A stretch of 64,000 nt of DNA from Methylobacterium sp. J-067 (GTDB lineage Bacteria; Pseudomonadota; Alphaproteobacteria; Rhizobiales; Beijerinckiaceae), in assembly GCF_022829465.1 (NCBI RefSeq), contig NZ_JAKSXZ010000128.1, positions 62,001 to 126,000 of the forward strand. The letters run 5' to 3'. This document shows, in pieces, positions 36,296 to 46,499 of this stretch; within the stretch, counting starts at the first letter, position 1; every line of letters begins with the position of its first letter. The notes below the pieces were generated by a model. The model was not told the origin of the DNA and searched no databases. It saw only the letters and a list, made by a program, of their open reading frames with translations. Position numbers and translations under genes: made by a program.

Positions 36296-36357
36296 GGGCG
36301 CCTGAACTCCGAACGGGAATCGCGTCTTTTCCTCGCGGCGCTGTGTATCATGCCGCC

Positions 36358-36513
36358 ATGACCGAGCGATTGGAACGAGCCATCGCGCGCGTCCGCGCGC
36401 TCCCGGAGGCCATGCAGGACGATGCCGCGCGGATGCTGCTGCGATCCGCCAGTCTCTGCTTTCCTGGCCGGCGCGGCGCCGCGCTCACCTCCCGAAAGTT
36501 GACGCCGGCCTAA
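36358..36513 (+). CDS. short ORF resembling the N-terminus of small antitoxin-like proteins, possibly degenerate
   Basis: The frame reads [28 protein letters not shown], a pattern seen at the start of small acidic-helical antitoxin-type proteins, then turns into an uncharacteristic Ser/Cys/Arg-rich tail and stops after 51 codons. No Shine-Dalgarno sequence is evident. It may be a real micro-protein or a truncated remnant. It occupies most of the gap between the dehydrogenase and psd genes. Confidence 0.35.
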   Translation: MTERLERAIARVRALPEAMQDDAARMLLRSASLCFPGRRGAALTSRKLTPA

Positions 36514-36562
36514 CGGACTGCCATCCGCCCGGCAGAGATCTGATCCCCCGAGCCCTTTCAGA

Positions 36563-37273
36563 ATGACCGACCTCATCGAGACGATCCGGCGGACGCTGGT
36601 GCCGATCCACAAGGAGGGCTACCCCTTCATCCTGATCGGCATCGTGCTGACCGTGCTGGCGGGCTATTTCTCCCAGTTCTTCGGGTGGATCTTCCTGATC
36701 CTCACCCTGTGGGTCTGCTACTTCTTCCGCGATCCCGAGCGCGTCGTGCCCACGGGCGACGGCCTCGTCGTGTCGCCGGCCGATGGGCGGGTGAACCTCA
36801 TCGCCACCGTCCTGCCGCCACCGGAGCTCGACCTGCCGCAGGTGCCCACGCTCCGCGTCTCGGTGTTCATGAACGTGTTCGATTGCCACGTGAACCGGAT
36901 GCCGGTCGCCGGCCGGATCGGGCAGATCCACTATACGCCCGGCCTGTTCCTTAACGCCGAGCTCGACAAGGCCAGCGACGACAACGAGCGCAACGGGCTC
37001 GTCATCGAGGCGAGCCATCGCGGCACGCCGACGCGGATCGGCGTGGTGCAGATCGCCGGGCTGGTGGCGCGGCGGATCGTCGGCTTCGTGTCGGCGGGGG
37101 ACACCCTCACGGCGGGCGACCGTTTCGGGCTGATCCGCTTCGGCTCCCGCGTCGATGTCTACCTGCCGGCCGGCACCCGCGTCCTTGTCGGCCTCGGCCA
37201 GAAGGCGGTGGCGGGCGAGACCGTGCTCGCCGACCTCGGCGGCGGCCCCGAGCGCAGCTTCCGCCGGATCTGA
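36563..37273 (+). CDS. psd: phosphatidylserine decarboxylase (short, archaeal-type)
   Basis: A 236-residue inner-membrane enzyme that converts phosphatidylserine to phosphatidylethanolamine. Two hydrophobic helices near residues 20-53 are followed by [11 protein letters not shown], the [13 protein letters not shown] segment, and the autocleavage site FGSR at Gly194-Ser195, where the pyruvoyl group forms. This short form is the common one in alphaproteobacteria. It lies 11 nt before pssA, the preceding step, so the pair makes phosphatidylethanolamine from CDP-diacylglycerol. Confidence 0.94.
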   Translation: MTDLIETIRRTLVPIHKEGYPFILIGIVLTVLAGYFSQFFGWIFLILTLWVCYFFRDPERVVPTGDGLVVSPADGRVNLIATVLPPPELDLPQVPTLRVSVFMNVFDCHVNRMPVAGRIGQIHYTPGLFLNAELDKASDDNERNGLVIEASHRGTPTRIGVVQIAGLVARRIVGFVSAGDTLTAGDRFGLIRFGSRVDVYLPAGTRVLVGLGQKAVAGETVLADLGGGPERSFRRI

Positions 37274-37284
37274 GGGGGGACGCC

Positions 37285-38121
37285 GTGGACGACCTCTTCC
37301 CGCCCTTCGCGCCGGATCCGAACGAGCCGCGCCCGCGCCGGTTCAAGCCGGTGCCGTTTCGCATGATCGCGCCGAACATGATCACCCTGATGGCGCTCTG
37401 CCTCGGGCTGACGGCGATCCGGCTGGCCTTCGAGGGCAAGTTCGAGCCGGCCGTCATCTCCGTGGTGGCGGCGGGCGTCCTCGACGGCATCGACGGGCGG
37501 GTGGCGCGCCTGCTCAAGGGCACCTCGCGCTTCGGCGCGGAGCTCGATTCGCTGGCCGACTTCGTGAATTTCGGCTGCGCCCCGGCGCTGATCCTCTACG
37601 GCTTCGTGCTGTTCCACCTGAAGTCGCTGGGCTGGATCATCGCCCTGATCTTCGCCATCGCCATGGGCCTGCGCCTCGCGCGGTTCAACGCGATGCTGGA
37701 CGACCCCTCGCGGCCGGAATGGAAGAAGGACTTCTTCGTCGGCATGCCGGCCCCCGCCGGGGCGCTGACGGCGATGCTGCCGCTCTACCTGCACTTCCTC
37801 GGCCTCACCTTCGATGCCTGGGCGGCGCCGGCGGTGCTCGTCTACGTGCTGTGCATCGCGCTGATGGTCGTCTCCACGGTGCCGACCTTCTCGGGCAAGA
37901 CCATGGGCAAGCGGGTGCCGCGCGGCCTCGTCCTGCCGATCTTCCTCCTCGGCGTCGCGGCCTTCGGCATCCTCATCAGCTACCCGTTCGAGGCGCTGGT
38001 GGCGGTCAGCGGCGCCTATCTCATCACCATCCCCGTGGGCGCGGCGCAGTATCGCCGCCGGGCCAAGGCCGAGCAGGCCACCCTCAGCGACGAGAGGGGC
38101 GCCGCAACCGACGGTGGATAG
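37285..38121 (+). CDS. pssA: CDP-diacylglycerol--serine O-phosphatidyltransferase
   Basis: A 278-residue membrane enzyme of the CDP-alcohol phosphotransferase family. The catalytic motif is complete: DGIDGRVARLL, then SRFGAELDSLADFV with the two essential Asp. Six to eight helices. The start is a GTG at 37285 preceded by GAGGGGGG. The C-terminus QYRRRAKAEQ is cytosolic and basic. Second gene of a psd-pssA operon. Confidence 0.94.
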   Translation: MDDLFPPFAPDPNEPRPRRFKPVPFRMIAPNMITLMALCLGLTAIRLAFEGKFEPAVISVVAAGVLDGIDGRVARLLKGTSRFGAELDSLADFVNFGCAPALILYGFVLFHLKSLGWIIALIFAIAMGLRLARFNAMLDDPSRPEWKKDFFVGMPAPAGALTAMLPLYLHFLGLTFDAWAAPAVLVYVLCIALMVVSTVPTFSGKTMGKRVPRGLVLPIFLLGVAAFGILISYPFEALVAVSGAYLITIPVGAAQYRRRAKAEQATLSDERGAATDGG

Positions 38122-38122
38122 C

Positions 38123-38172
38123 GCGTGAGACCCGGTTCCCACCCACCCGGGGCGTGAGGCACGGTCTCACGC
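38123..38172. other. long-loop inverted repeat between pssA and mscL
   Basis: GCGTGAGACC at 38123-38132 and GGTCTCACGC at 38163-38172 are exact complements around a 30-nt loop. No T-run follows. It could be a terminator variant for the pssA operon, an mscL leader structure or a regulator site. Confidence 0.4.
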
Positions 38173-38194
38173 ATTCGCCGGAGCGGAGGTGGGG

Positions 38195-38623
38195 ATGCTC
38201 GAGGAATTCAAGAAATTCGCCCTGCGGGGCAACGTCGTCGATCTGGCGGTCGGCGTCATCATCGGCGCGGCCTTCGGTGCCATCGTCACCTCGGCGGTGC
38301 GAGACCTGTTCATGCCGGCCATCGGCGCGATCACCGGCGGGCTCGATTTCTCGAACTACTATCTTCCTCTATCCTCGAAGGTGCAGACAGGGCTCGCCTA
38401 TACCGAAGCCAAGAAGCAAGGTGCGGTGCTGGGTTACGGACAGTTCCTCACCGTCTCGCTGAACTTCGTCATCGTCGCCTTCGTGCTGTTCATGGTCATC
38501 CGCGCCATGAACAAGTTGCAGCATGCCGAGGACAAGAAGCCGGAGGCCGTGGCCGAGGTCCCGGCCGACGTGAAGCTGCTCGGCGAGATCCGCGACATCC
38601 TCGCCACGAAGCCCAAGGTCTGA
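38195..38623 (+). CDS. mscL: large-conductance mechanosensitive channel MscL
   Basis: A 142-residue inner-membrane channel that opens under osmotic downshock. The N-terminus [31 protein letters not shown] is the canonical amphipathic and TM1 sequence; TM2 is [20 protein letters not shown]; the C-terminal helix ends LLGEIRDIL. The ATG at 38195 follows GGAGG with 5-nt spacing; a GTG at 38189 overlaps that site. Confidence 0.96.
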   Translation: MLEEFKKFALRGNVVDLAVGVIIGAAFGAIVTSAVRDLFMPAIGAITGGLDFSNYYLPLSSKVQTGLAYTEAKKQGAVLGYGQFLTVSLNFVIVAFVLFMVIRAMNKLQHAEDKKPEAVAEVPADVKLLGEIRDILATKPKV

Positions 38624-38627
38624 GGCG

Positions 38628-38897
38628 TCACGCGTCCTTCGACGGCTCCGGCGTCACGCCGAACGCGTCGAGGATGCGCGCCAGCGCCTCGCCCACGGCC
38701 TCGGTGCCTTCCTCGTGGGTCTTGAGGCGGGTCTCCAGGCGGCGCAGCTGCGGCTCGAACTCGCCGGGAATCTCCGGCTCGTCGCCGAGGAAGCGCGGCT
38801 TGTCGGCCACGGGGATCGTGCCGCGCAGTTGCTGGCCGAGATGGTCCCGGACTGGCTCGGGCAGGACCGGCCTGCCTTCGGCGCCGTCGTCGCTCAT
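38628..38897 (-). CDS. conserved hypothetical acidic protein (89 aa)
   Basis: An 89-residue soluble protein beginning MSDDGAEGRPVLPEPVRDHLGQQLRG, with a central PRFLGDEPEIPGEFE and a C-terminal helix LETRLKTHEEGTEAVGEALARIL that may form a coiled coil. The ATG at 38897 has a strong GGAGGAGG ribosome-binding site. No named domain recognised. Converges on mscL with a 4-nt gap. Confidence 0.75.
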   Translation of the reverse strand: MSDDGAEGRPVLPEPVRDHLGQQLRGTIPVADKPRFLGDEPEIPGEFEPQLRRLETRLKTHEEGTEAVGEALARILDAFGVTPEPSKDA

Positions 38898-38931
38898 GGG
38901 GGAAGCCTCCTCCGTTGGAATGCCGAACGCG

Positions 38932-38965
38932 AAAAGGGCCCCGAAGCTCACGCGCTTCGGGGCCC
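38932..38965 (-). terminator. strong rho-independent terminator
   Basis: On the minus strand a perfect 12-bp stem (GGGCCCCGAAGC / GCTTCGGGGCCC, 6-nt loop) is followed by TTTTC. It ends the DUF1236 transcript and insulates the next minus-strand gene. Confidence 0.85.
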
Positions 38966-38978
38966 AGGGCCGTACTCA

Positions 38979-39009
38979 TCCCGCCGGAGCGGTGGTCGTT
39001 CCGGCGGGA
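38979..39009 (-). other. second stem-loop 3' of the DUF1236 gene
   Basis: TCCCGCCGGA / TCCGGCGGGA, 10-bp perfect stem with an 11-nt loop, lies between the DUF1236 stop and the terminator. It probably stabilises the 3' end or adds to termination. Confidence 0.55.
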
Positions 39010-39035
39010 CGTGCCCTCGGGCGAACCCGGAACGC

Positions 39036-39449
39036 TTAGTCGATCACCTCGACGATGCGGTGGCCGCGATCGACGAGCACCGGGCGGTCGTTCACGACGG
39101 TGTAGCGGTAGCCGGGCTGCACGCGGTACTCGGACGGCACGTCGTAATAGGTCACGCCCGAGGACGGCAGGGTGGAACCCACGGCGACGCGGCCGTCGTA
39201 ATCGTAGGAGCGGACGTTGCGCTCACGGACGTAGCTGCGGAAGCGCGGGGCCATGTCGACGCCGAGGATGCCGCCCACGGTGCCCGTGGCCGCGCCCACC
39301 GCACCACCGACGATCCCGCCGATCGGACCGGCCGCATCCGCGCCGGCAGCAGCGCCGCGCTCGGCACCGGGGACGAGGCCCTGCGCCTGGGCGGCGAGGG
39401 GCAGCGAGAGGGCGAGGGCCGAAGCGGCCAGGAGGGTCTTGAAAGTCAT
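39036..39449 (-). CDS. DUF1236 family secreted protein
   Basis: A 137-residue protein with signal peptide ending AAQAQ, then a Gly/Ala-rich glycine-zipper-like stretch (GGIVGGAVGAATGTVGGILG), and a C-terminal DUF1236-type domain (SGVTYYDVPSEYRVQPGYRYTVV then RPVLVD). Predicted periplasmic or envelope-associated; function unknown. The ATG at 39449 has ACGGAGC upstream. It lies downstream of the EcfG-like sigma factor gene, across a 158-nt gap. Confidence 0.83.
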   Translation of the reverse strand: MTFKTLLAASALALSLPLAAQAQGLVPGAERGAAAGADAAGPIGGIVGGAVGAATGTVGGILGVDMAPRFRSYVRERNVRSYDYDGRVAVGSTLPSSGVTYYDVPSEYRVQPGYRYTVVNDRPVLVDRGHRIVEVID

Positions 39450-39607
39450 ACGGATGCTCCGTTTCCGTGTCGTTCCGCCGCATGGACGCAGCGAAGCTCG
39501 GGCCAACAACGCCCCATCCCCGGATTCGGATGCATCGAATTTTGCGGCCCTCTCCCGGGCCGACGCCGTCACGGTGTCCGAACGGTTGACCGCTCGGACG
39601 ACGTCGT

Positions 39608-40342
39608 TCACGCGTCGGGCATGGCCGACTGGATGAACCGGTCGGAGCCCAGATCCTCCTCGTCGTAGCCGAGGAGTTCGGCCAGACGGCCTCGGGCGCG
39701 GCTCACGCGGCTCTTCACCGTGCCGACCTTGCACCCCATGATCGTCGCCGCCTCCTCGTAGGAGACGCCCTCCGCACCGACCAGAACCAGCGCCTCGCGC
39801 TGGTCCGGCGGGAGCTTGGCCAACGCCGATTGCAGATCCTCGACGTCGAGCCGGTCGCCCTGGTGCGGGGCGGTGGCGAGGCGGGCGGCGTAGGAGCCGT
39901 CCTGATCCTCGACCTCGCGGACCCGCTTGCGGTGATCCGAGTAGAAGATGTTGCGCAGGATCGTGAACAGCCACGCATTGAGGTTCGTGCCCGGCTGGAA
40001 GCGGGCGCGGTGCTGCCAGCCCTTGAGCAGGGTGTCCTGCACGAGGTCGTCCGAGCGGGCCGGGTTCGAGGTTAGCGACAGGGCGAAGGCGCGCAGCGAT
40101 GGCACCGCCGCGAGAAGGCCGTCGCGGAATTCCGGCTCGATCGCCTCGCCGCGCGCGCGCAGGGCGGCTTCGAGCCGGTCGATGAGTTCGGCGAAGCGAA
40201 CCGGCATCGTCTCTTCGTTGAGCCGGTCATAGGCGGTGCGCAGATGCTCGCCGAGATGGGTCCGGATCGAGGACGACAGGTTCGGACGCTCGTCCGAGGA
40301 ACCGTCCTGCGCGTGCAGGACGGCGTTGTCTTCGCGGGTCAT
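39608..40342 (-). CDS. EcfG-like ECF sigma factor
   Basis: A 244-residue sigma factor. Residues about 85-150 form region 2 (LLAAVPSLRAFALSLTSNPARSDDLVQDTLLKGW, NLNAWLFTILRNIFYSDHRKR). Residues about 178-228 form region 4 (ALAKLPPDQREALVLVGAEGVSYEEAATIMGCKVGTVKSRVSRAR). This matches EcfG, the general stress sigma of alphaproteobacteria, with a roughly 60-residue N-terminal extension. The usual neighbours nepR and phyR are absent, so it may be a secondary EcfG paralogue. The ATG at 40342 was chosen. Confidence 0.88.
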   Translation of the reverse strand: MTREDNAVLHAQDGSSDERPNLSSSIRTHLGEHLRTAYDRLNEETMPVRFAELIDRLEAALRARGEAIEPEFRDGLLAAVPSLRAFALSLTSNPARSDDLVQDTLLKGWQHRARFQPGTNLNAWLFTILRNIFYSDHRKRVREVEDQDGSYAARLATAPHQGDRLDVEDLQSALAKLPPDQREALVLVGAEGVSYEEAATIMGCKVGTVKSRVSRARGRLAELLGYDEEDLGSDRFIQSAMPDA

Positions 40343-40492
40343 GCTCGTCGCACTCGTCAGCTTGTCGTGACCCGGCCGCCGGTCCAAAGCGGCCGAGGAG
40401 CGCGCTTGAGGGCCGGTGACTGGGTGAACGCCCGACCTATGCGCGCCTGTTACCTGGGTTGTAGCGCATCGGAGCCGCGCATGCACCCTCGC

Positions 40493-41290
40493 TCAGGTCG
40501 CATGTGGGCAACCGTTGCGTCCCCTCAACACCCGCACCTCGCCGTCGCGCAGGGTGAGCATGTCCCCGCGCTCCACCACGGTCCAGCTTTCGTCGCGGGT
40601 CAGGGCCTGCGTGGCGACCACCGTCACGACGTCGTTGGCGGTGGTCTCGCGGGCGAAATCGATGGTCCAATCCTCGTCGATCAGGGTCGCCTTGCCGAAG
40701 GGCGAGCGCCGCGTGAGGTAGCAGAGCCGCTTGCCGCAATGGGCGTAGAGGGTGCGGCTGTCGGACATCAGCATGTTGAACACGCCGAGGGCGTGCAATT
40801 CGGCGCAGAGGTCGGCGACGATCCGGTCGAGGGTGGAGGGCCGGGGCAGGGTCTTGAACCGGGCGTGCAGGCGCCCGAGCATCCAGCAGAAGGCGTGCTC
40901 GCTGTCGGTGGTGCCGATGGGGGTGAAGGCGCCGAGTTCGAGGCGCTTCACGCCCTTCAATTGTCCGTTATGGGCGAAGGTCCAGCGGCGGCCCCATAAT
41001 TCGCGGGAGAACGGGTGGGTGTTCTCCAGGCTGACCCGGCCACGATTCGCCCGGCGGACATGGCCGAGGACGATGCAGCTCTTGATCGGCATGTCGCGCA
41101 GGAGCCGGGCGAGCTGCGAGCGCGAACTCGGCTCCGGCTCGTGGAAGCTGCGGGTGGTGCGCCCCTCGTAGAAGCTGATGCCCCAGCCGTCCGCGTGCGG
41201 CCCGGTCTCGCCGCCGCGCCGGGCGAGGCCCGCGAAGGAGAAGCGGATATCGGTCGGCACGTTGGCGCTCATGCCGAGCAGTTCGCACAT
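40493..41290 (-). CDS. class II glutamine amidotransferase (YafJ-like)
   Basis: A 265-residue protein beginning MCELLGMSANVPTDI; Cys2 becomes the N-terminal nucleophile after Met removal. The Ntn-hydrolase landmarks GPHADGWGISFYEG, GHVRRANRG, NTHPF and WTFAHNGQLKG are present. It has only the glutaminase domain, so its acceptor or partner is unknown. It lies 69 nt beyond coxD on the same strand and could receive readthrough, but nothing links it functionally. Confidence 0.88.
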   Translation of the reverse strand: MCELLGMSANVPTDIRFSFAGLARRGGETGPHADGWGISFYEGRTTRSFHEPEPSSRSQLARLLRDMPIKSCIVLGHVRRANRGRVSLENTHPFSRELWGRRWTFAHNGQLKGVKRLELGAFTPIGTTDSEHAFCWMLGRLHARFKTLPRPSTLDRIVADLCAELHALGVFNMLMSDSRTLYAHCGKRLCYLTRRSPFGKATLIDEDWTIDFARETTANDVVTVVATQALTRDESWTVVERGDMLTLRDGEVRVLRGRNGCPHAT

Positions 41291-41359
41291 CGGACCGGAC
41301 GGAGGTGAGGGGAGGAAGGCAGCCGTTTAAGCGCCTTGGCCTATCCGAACAACCGGAAA

Positions 41360-41671
41360 TCAGCGTCCGAGGTAATCGGTGAGGGTCATGCCGACCATGA
41401 TGCAGACCCAGAAGAAGCCGAGCCCCGAGAACAGCCGGATCAGTGGCGGCTCCTCGATGACCTCCATGGAGACGAGGAGGATGGTCGCCGCCATCAGCGC
41501 GACGACCCCGAGTTCGATGGCCCAGACATGGGCGAAGGGCAGGGTGGCGCCGAGGGTGACGTTGACGGCGAGCAGCGCGAGCAGCGCCAGGAAGGTCAGC
41601 ACCGGCTTGCGCATCCGCTGCTTCAACTGCGCCCGGTCGGCCGGCGTGAGGGTCGAAAGGGGGGTGCGCAT
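41360..41671 (-). CDS. coxD: cytochrome c oxidase subunit IV (CtaF/CoxD-like)
   Basis: A 103-residue protein with three transmembrane helices (about residues 27-45, 50-70, 80-100), with PVLTFLALLALLAVNVTLG and IRLFSGLGFFWVCIMVGMTLTDY. It matches the small prokaryotic subunit IV of caa3-type oxidases in size and position. Last gene of the ACIII-caa3 operon, 2 nt after coxC. Confidence 0.8.
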   Translation of the reverse strand: MRTPLSTLTPADRAQLKQRMRKPVLTFLALLALLAVNVTLGATLPFAHVWAIELGVVALMAATILLVSMEVIEEPPLIRLFSGLGFFWVCIMVGMTLTDYLGR

Positions 41672-41673
41672 GG

Positions 41674-42335
41674 TCAGGTCCCCCGGTTGACGACGTAGAG
41701 GATCGGAAAGGCCAGGATCCACACGAGATCGATGAAGTGCCAGTAGAGGCCGTAGATCTCGATCCAGTTCTGGTGCCGCGACAGGAACCCGGCCTTGGCC
41801 GCCATCCACGTCATGCCGAGGAGCAGCGTGATGCCGGTGAACAGGTGGACCGCGTGCAGCATGGTCGCGACGTAGTAGAGGTTCACGAAGAGCCGCGCGG
41901 CCGGCGTCTCCTCCAGCGCGAAGGGCCGCGAGGACAGGAACGGCATCATGTGCTCGTCCCAGTCGGCATAGTACTCGTAGCCCTTGAGCACGAGGAACAG
42001 GGTCCCGAGGGCGGCGGTGGCCAGCATGGCGCGCACCATCGCCCGCTGCCACCCCATCCGCGAGAACTCGATCGCCATCGACATGGTGAGGCTCGAACAG
42101 ATGAGCACCACGGTGTTGGCGGCGCCGATCCAGAACTTCAGGTGCCGCGCCGCCGCGACCGTCGCCTCCGGGTGCTGGATGCGCAGGATCAGCGCCACGA
42201 GGAACAGTGCGGAGAAGAGCAGCAGCTCGGTGATGAGCCACGCCCAGATGCCCAGCGTCGTGGCCTCGCGCTGCTGGGCCACGCTCTCGAAATGATGGGC
42301 GCGGGCGACCCCGACCCCCTTGGCGAGCCCCTCGC

Positions 42336-42339
<4 letters not shown>
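41674..42339 (-). CDS. coxC: cytochrome c oxidase subunit III
   Basis: A 221-residue membrane subunit with about five helices. Landmarks: [38 protein letters not shown] segment (here [11 protein letters not shown]), [21 protein letters not shown] and [16 protein letters not shown]. Its ATG overlaps the coxA stop (ATGA). Supports proton uptake and stability of the oxidase core. Confidence 0.92.
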
Positions 42340-44008
<1,669 letters not shown>

Positions 44009-44012
<4 letters not shown>

Positions 44013-44977
44013 CGCGTCGCCTCCGCGGATTGGCCGGGCCTCGGATAGGCCTTAATGAAGTCGACGATCTTGTTGAGCTCGTCCTCCGGGATCCGCCCGG
44101 CGAAGCTCGGCATCACCTGCTTGCCCCCGCCGGCGAGCTTGTCGCCGTTGGGGTTCAGGATCTTCTGGCGCAGCCATTCGTCGTCCGCGACGACATTGCG
44201 CCCGTCCGCGAGGGCGACCCTGCTGCCGTAGAGGCCGGCGAGGCTCGGCGCCTTCACCGGGGAGCCCGGCTCGTGGCAGGAGGCGCAGCCATAGGCCTCG
44301 TAGAGGGCACGGCCGGCGGCGACGACGCCCTGCTGCGCCCCGGCATGGACCAGCCAGTCCTGATAGTCGCCAGGGTTCATGAGGGTCAGCTTGCCGCCCA
44401 TCACCGAATGGTCGGAACCGCAATATTCGGAGCAGTAGAGGTGGAAGGTGCCGACCTTGTCGGCCTTGAACCACATCTCGGTGTAACGGTCGGGCAGGGC
44501 GGCGACCTGCATCCGCACGGCGGGCAGGTAGAGGGCGTGGATCACGTCCTGGCTGATGATCCGCAGCTTGATCGGCTGGCCGATGGGCAGGTGCAGGTTG
44601 TTGATCTCGGACTGGCCGGTGGGATGCTGGAACTTCCACATCCATTGCCGGCCGATCACCTCCACCACCATCGCATCGGGCGGCGGGTTCTTCGAATCGA
44701 CGAAGAGCCGCGCGCCCCAGACGAAGAACACCAGGGTGAGCAGGAACGGGATCAGCATCCAGCTGATCTCGATGAGGTTCGAGCGGATGCCCGAGGGAGA
44801 GCGGTCGGCCTCCGAGCCCTCCCGGTATCGCAGGGCGAACCACGTGATGGCGATGAACACCGGCACGGTGAGCACGAGCGTCAGCACCGTGAAGGCGAGG
44901 ATCAGCTCGTCGGCCTCGACGGCGCTGGCCGAGGCGGCGACGGGCCAGAGTTGCAGGGCGGCATGATCGGGTGTCAT
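44009..44977 (-). CDS. coxB: cytochrome c oxidase subunit II with fused cytochrome c domain
   Basis: A 322-residue subunit. Two N-terminal helices anchor a cupredoxin domain whose CuA ligands are visible in [16 protein letters not shown]. From about residue 225 a cytochrome c domain carries [10 protein letters not shown] (CxxCH) with Met downstream (QVMPSF). The fusion defines the enzyme as caa3 type: electrons from ActE or another carrier pass through this heme to CuA. Start and end overlap neighbours by ATGA. Confidence 0.95.
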
Positions 44978-45459
44978 CGCGACGGCTCCCCACCGTCGAG
45001 GGAGCGCCCGACCGCGAGATCCATCGCACGGTCGATCGGGATGCGGGCGCGGGTCCGTGCGGGGTCGAGGTAGCCGTAGCCGTCGATGGTGGCGCGGGCA
45101 GCGTCCCGCTGCTGGTCGAGGTCGGCATAGGGGTCGGGCTGAAGGTTCGGCGGCGGCGGCACGAGGCGGGTCGTCTGCTGCGGGGTGAGCGTCGGCAGGG
45201 CCGCGCGCTGGCGCGATTCCGTGACGCGGATGAACAGCACCATGCCCCCGATGACGGCGGCGGCCGACAGGGCGAGGCCGCCCATCACGAGCACGGTGTT
45301 GCGGACGTTGACGTCGCTGGTCTCGTGGCCCGGCCCGTCCGGCCGGCGGCTGGGCTTGCCCGCCTCCGCCCGGCGGCGCACGAGGCCGGTGGCCTTCAGC
45401 GCCAGGGCCGCGAGCATGGCCGGCACGAGCCCGGCCGAGCGTTGTCCCTCGCCGCTCAT
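44974..45459 (-). CDS. unknown single-pass membrane protein in ACIII-caa3 operon
   Basis: A 161-residue protein with a roughly 50-residue basic N-terminus, one helix (NTVLVMGGLALSAAAVIGGMVLFI), and a periplasmic segment with PPPPNLQPDPYADLDQQR and YGYLDPARTRARIPIDRAMDL. It sits exactly between actF and coxB, with ATGA overlaps on both sides. The IPIDRAM motif resembles small periplasmic proteins next to oxidase-assembly genes, but I cannot name a family. An assembly or bridging role is inference from position. Confidence 0.72.
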   Translation of the reverse strand: MSGEGQRSAGLVPAMLAALALKATGLVRRRAEAGKPSRRPDGPGHETSDVNVRNTVLVMGGLALSAAAVIGGMVLFIRVTESRQRAALPTLTPQQTTRLVPPPPNLQPDPYADLDQQRDAARATIDGYGYLDPARTRARIPIDRAMDLAVGRSLDGGEPSR

Positions 45460-46499
45460 CGGGCCTTCCTCCGGTGGGGCGACGCCCAGCGCCGGGCGAG
45501 GAGCGGATGCAGCAGCGCGGCGAGGCAGGCGACGGCGACGCAGGCGAGCACGTCCGCGGGGCGGATCGCGAACCGGTCGCGCACGGAGGGCGTGACCAGC
45601 CAGAACATCTCCACGGCGTGGACCGCGATGGCGGCGGCGGCCAGCGCCCGGGTGATGACCCGGCCCGGCCGCAGGGTCGCGAGCCCGGCGAGGCTCGCCA
45701 CCACGCCGGAGGCGATGGCGAGGCTGCGGCCGGTCCAGCCGCCGCGCGCCGAGTACCACGCCACCTCGGCGGGGAGGTTCGCGGACCAGACGATCAGCGC
45801 CTGCAGGAAGTGCATGTAGGCCCAGAGGCCGAGGAGCACGACGAGGGGGATGAGCCGCCCCCGCCCTGGCACCGCGCGGCCCCGGCCGATGGGTTCGGGC
45901 TCCTCCCAGGCGAGGAGGATCGCGGCGGCGAAGGCCAGCCCGCTCCAGGCGGTCATCAGCAGGAGGCCGAGGAGGGCGGAATCGAGCCTCGGATCGAGGG
46001 CGGCGACCACGTCGATGGCGAAGAGCGTGCCGATGAGCGCGTGCAGGGCGACTGCCGGCACGGTGCGGCCCTCGCCGGGGGCCTCGAAGGGCCGGGCGAA
46101 GCGCAGGCACAGCCACGTCCAGACGCCGAGATAGAGCGCCGCCCGCACGAGGAAGAACGGCGCGGTGAACCACAGGCCGGCGAGCGGCGTGCGCGGCGGT
46201 TCGTGCATCCACGGATAGAGGAGGAGGCTCGCGACCAGCACCGGGACGCCGAGGAGCGCGGCGGCCGGCATCAGCGCCATGAGGCGCCGCAGGCCGGCGA
46301 GCATCTCGACGCCGCCGCGCTCGCGCACCTTCTTGCCGAAGCGCTCGGCCACCACCGTGATCGGCAGGGCGCCGACGGGCAGGGCGAGGAGCACGAGCCA
46401 CGCCGCGAGGCAGGACGCCGCCGCGCCCCGGCTTCCGCCGGCATAGAGCGCCAGGGCGAGCGCCCCGGCGCCGAGGAGGGCGAAGAGGGGCAGCCTCAT
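45456..46499 (-). CDS. actF: alternative complex III subunit ActF
   Basis: A 347-residue polytopic membrane protein with about nine or ten helices, occupying the actF position in the operon. Landmarks include LFPWMHEPPRTPL-like (here LLYPWMHEPPRTPLAG) and FLQALIVWSANLPAEVAWYSARGGW, which are typical of ActF proteins. It forms part of the quinol-oxidising membrane module beside the NrfD-like ActC. Overlaps actE and the unknown gene by ATGA. Confidence 0.82.
   Translation of the reverse strand: MRLPLFALLGAGALALALYAGGSRGAAASCLAAWLVLLALPVGALPITVVAERFGKKVRERGGVEMLAGLRRLMALMPAAALLGVPVLVASLLLYPWMHEPPRTPLAGLWFTAPFFLVRAALYLGVWTWLCLRFARPFEAPGEGRTVPAVALHALIGTLFAIDVVAALDPRLDSALLGLLLMTAWSGLAFAAAILLAWEEPEPIGRGRAVPGRGRLIPLVVLLGLWAYMHFLQALIVWSANLPAEVAWYSARGGWTGRSLAIASGVVASLAGLATLRPGRVITRALAAAAIAVHAVEMFWLVTPSVRDRFAIRPADVLACVAVACLAALLHPLLARRWASPHRRKAR

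Noticed and set aside
40343..40492. EcfG-type promoter (GGAAC-N16/17-CGTT) upstream of the sigma factor
   Set aside because: The best match, GTAAC-N18-CGTT, deviates in both the -35 element and spacing.
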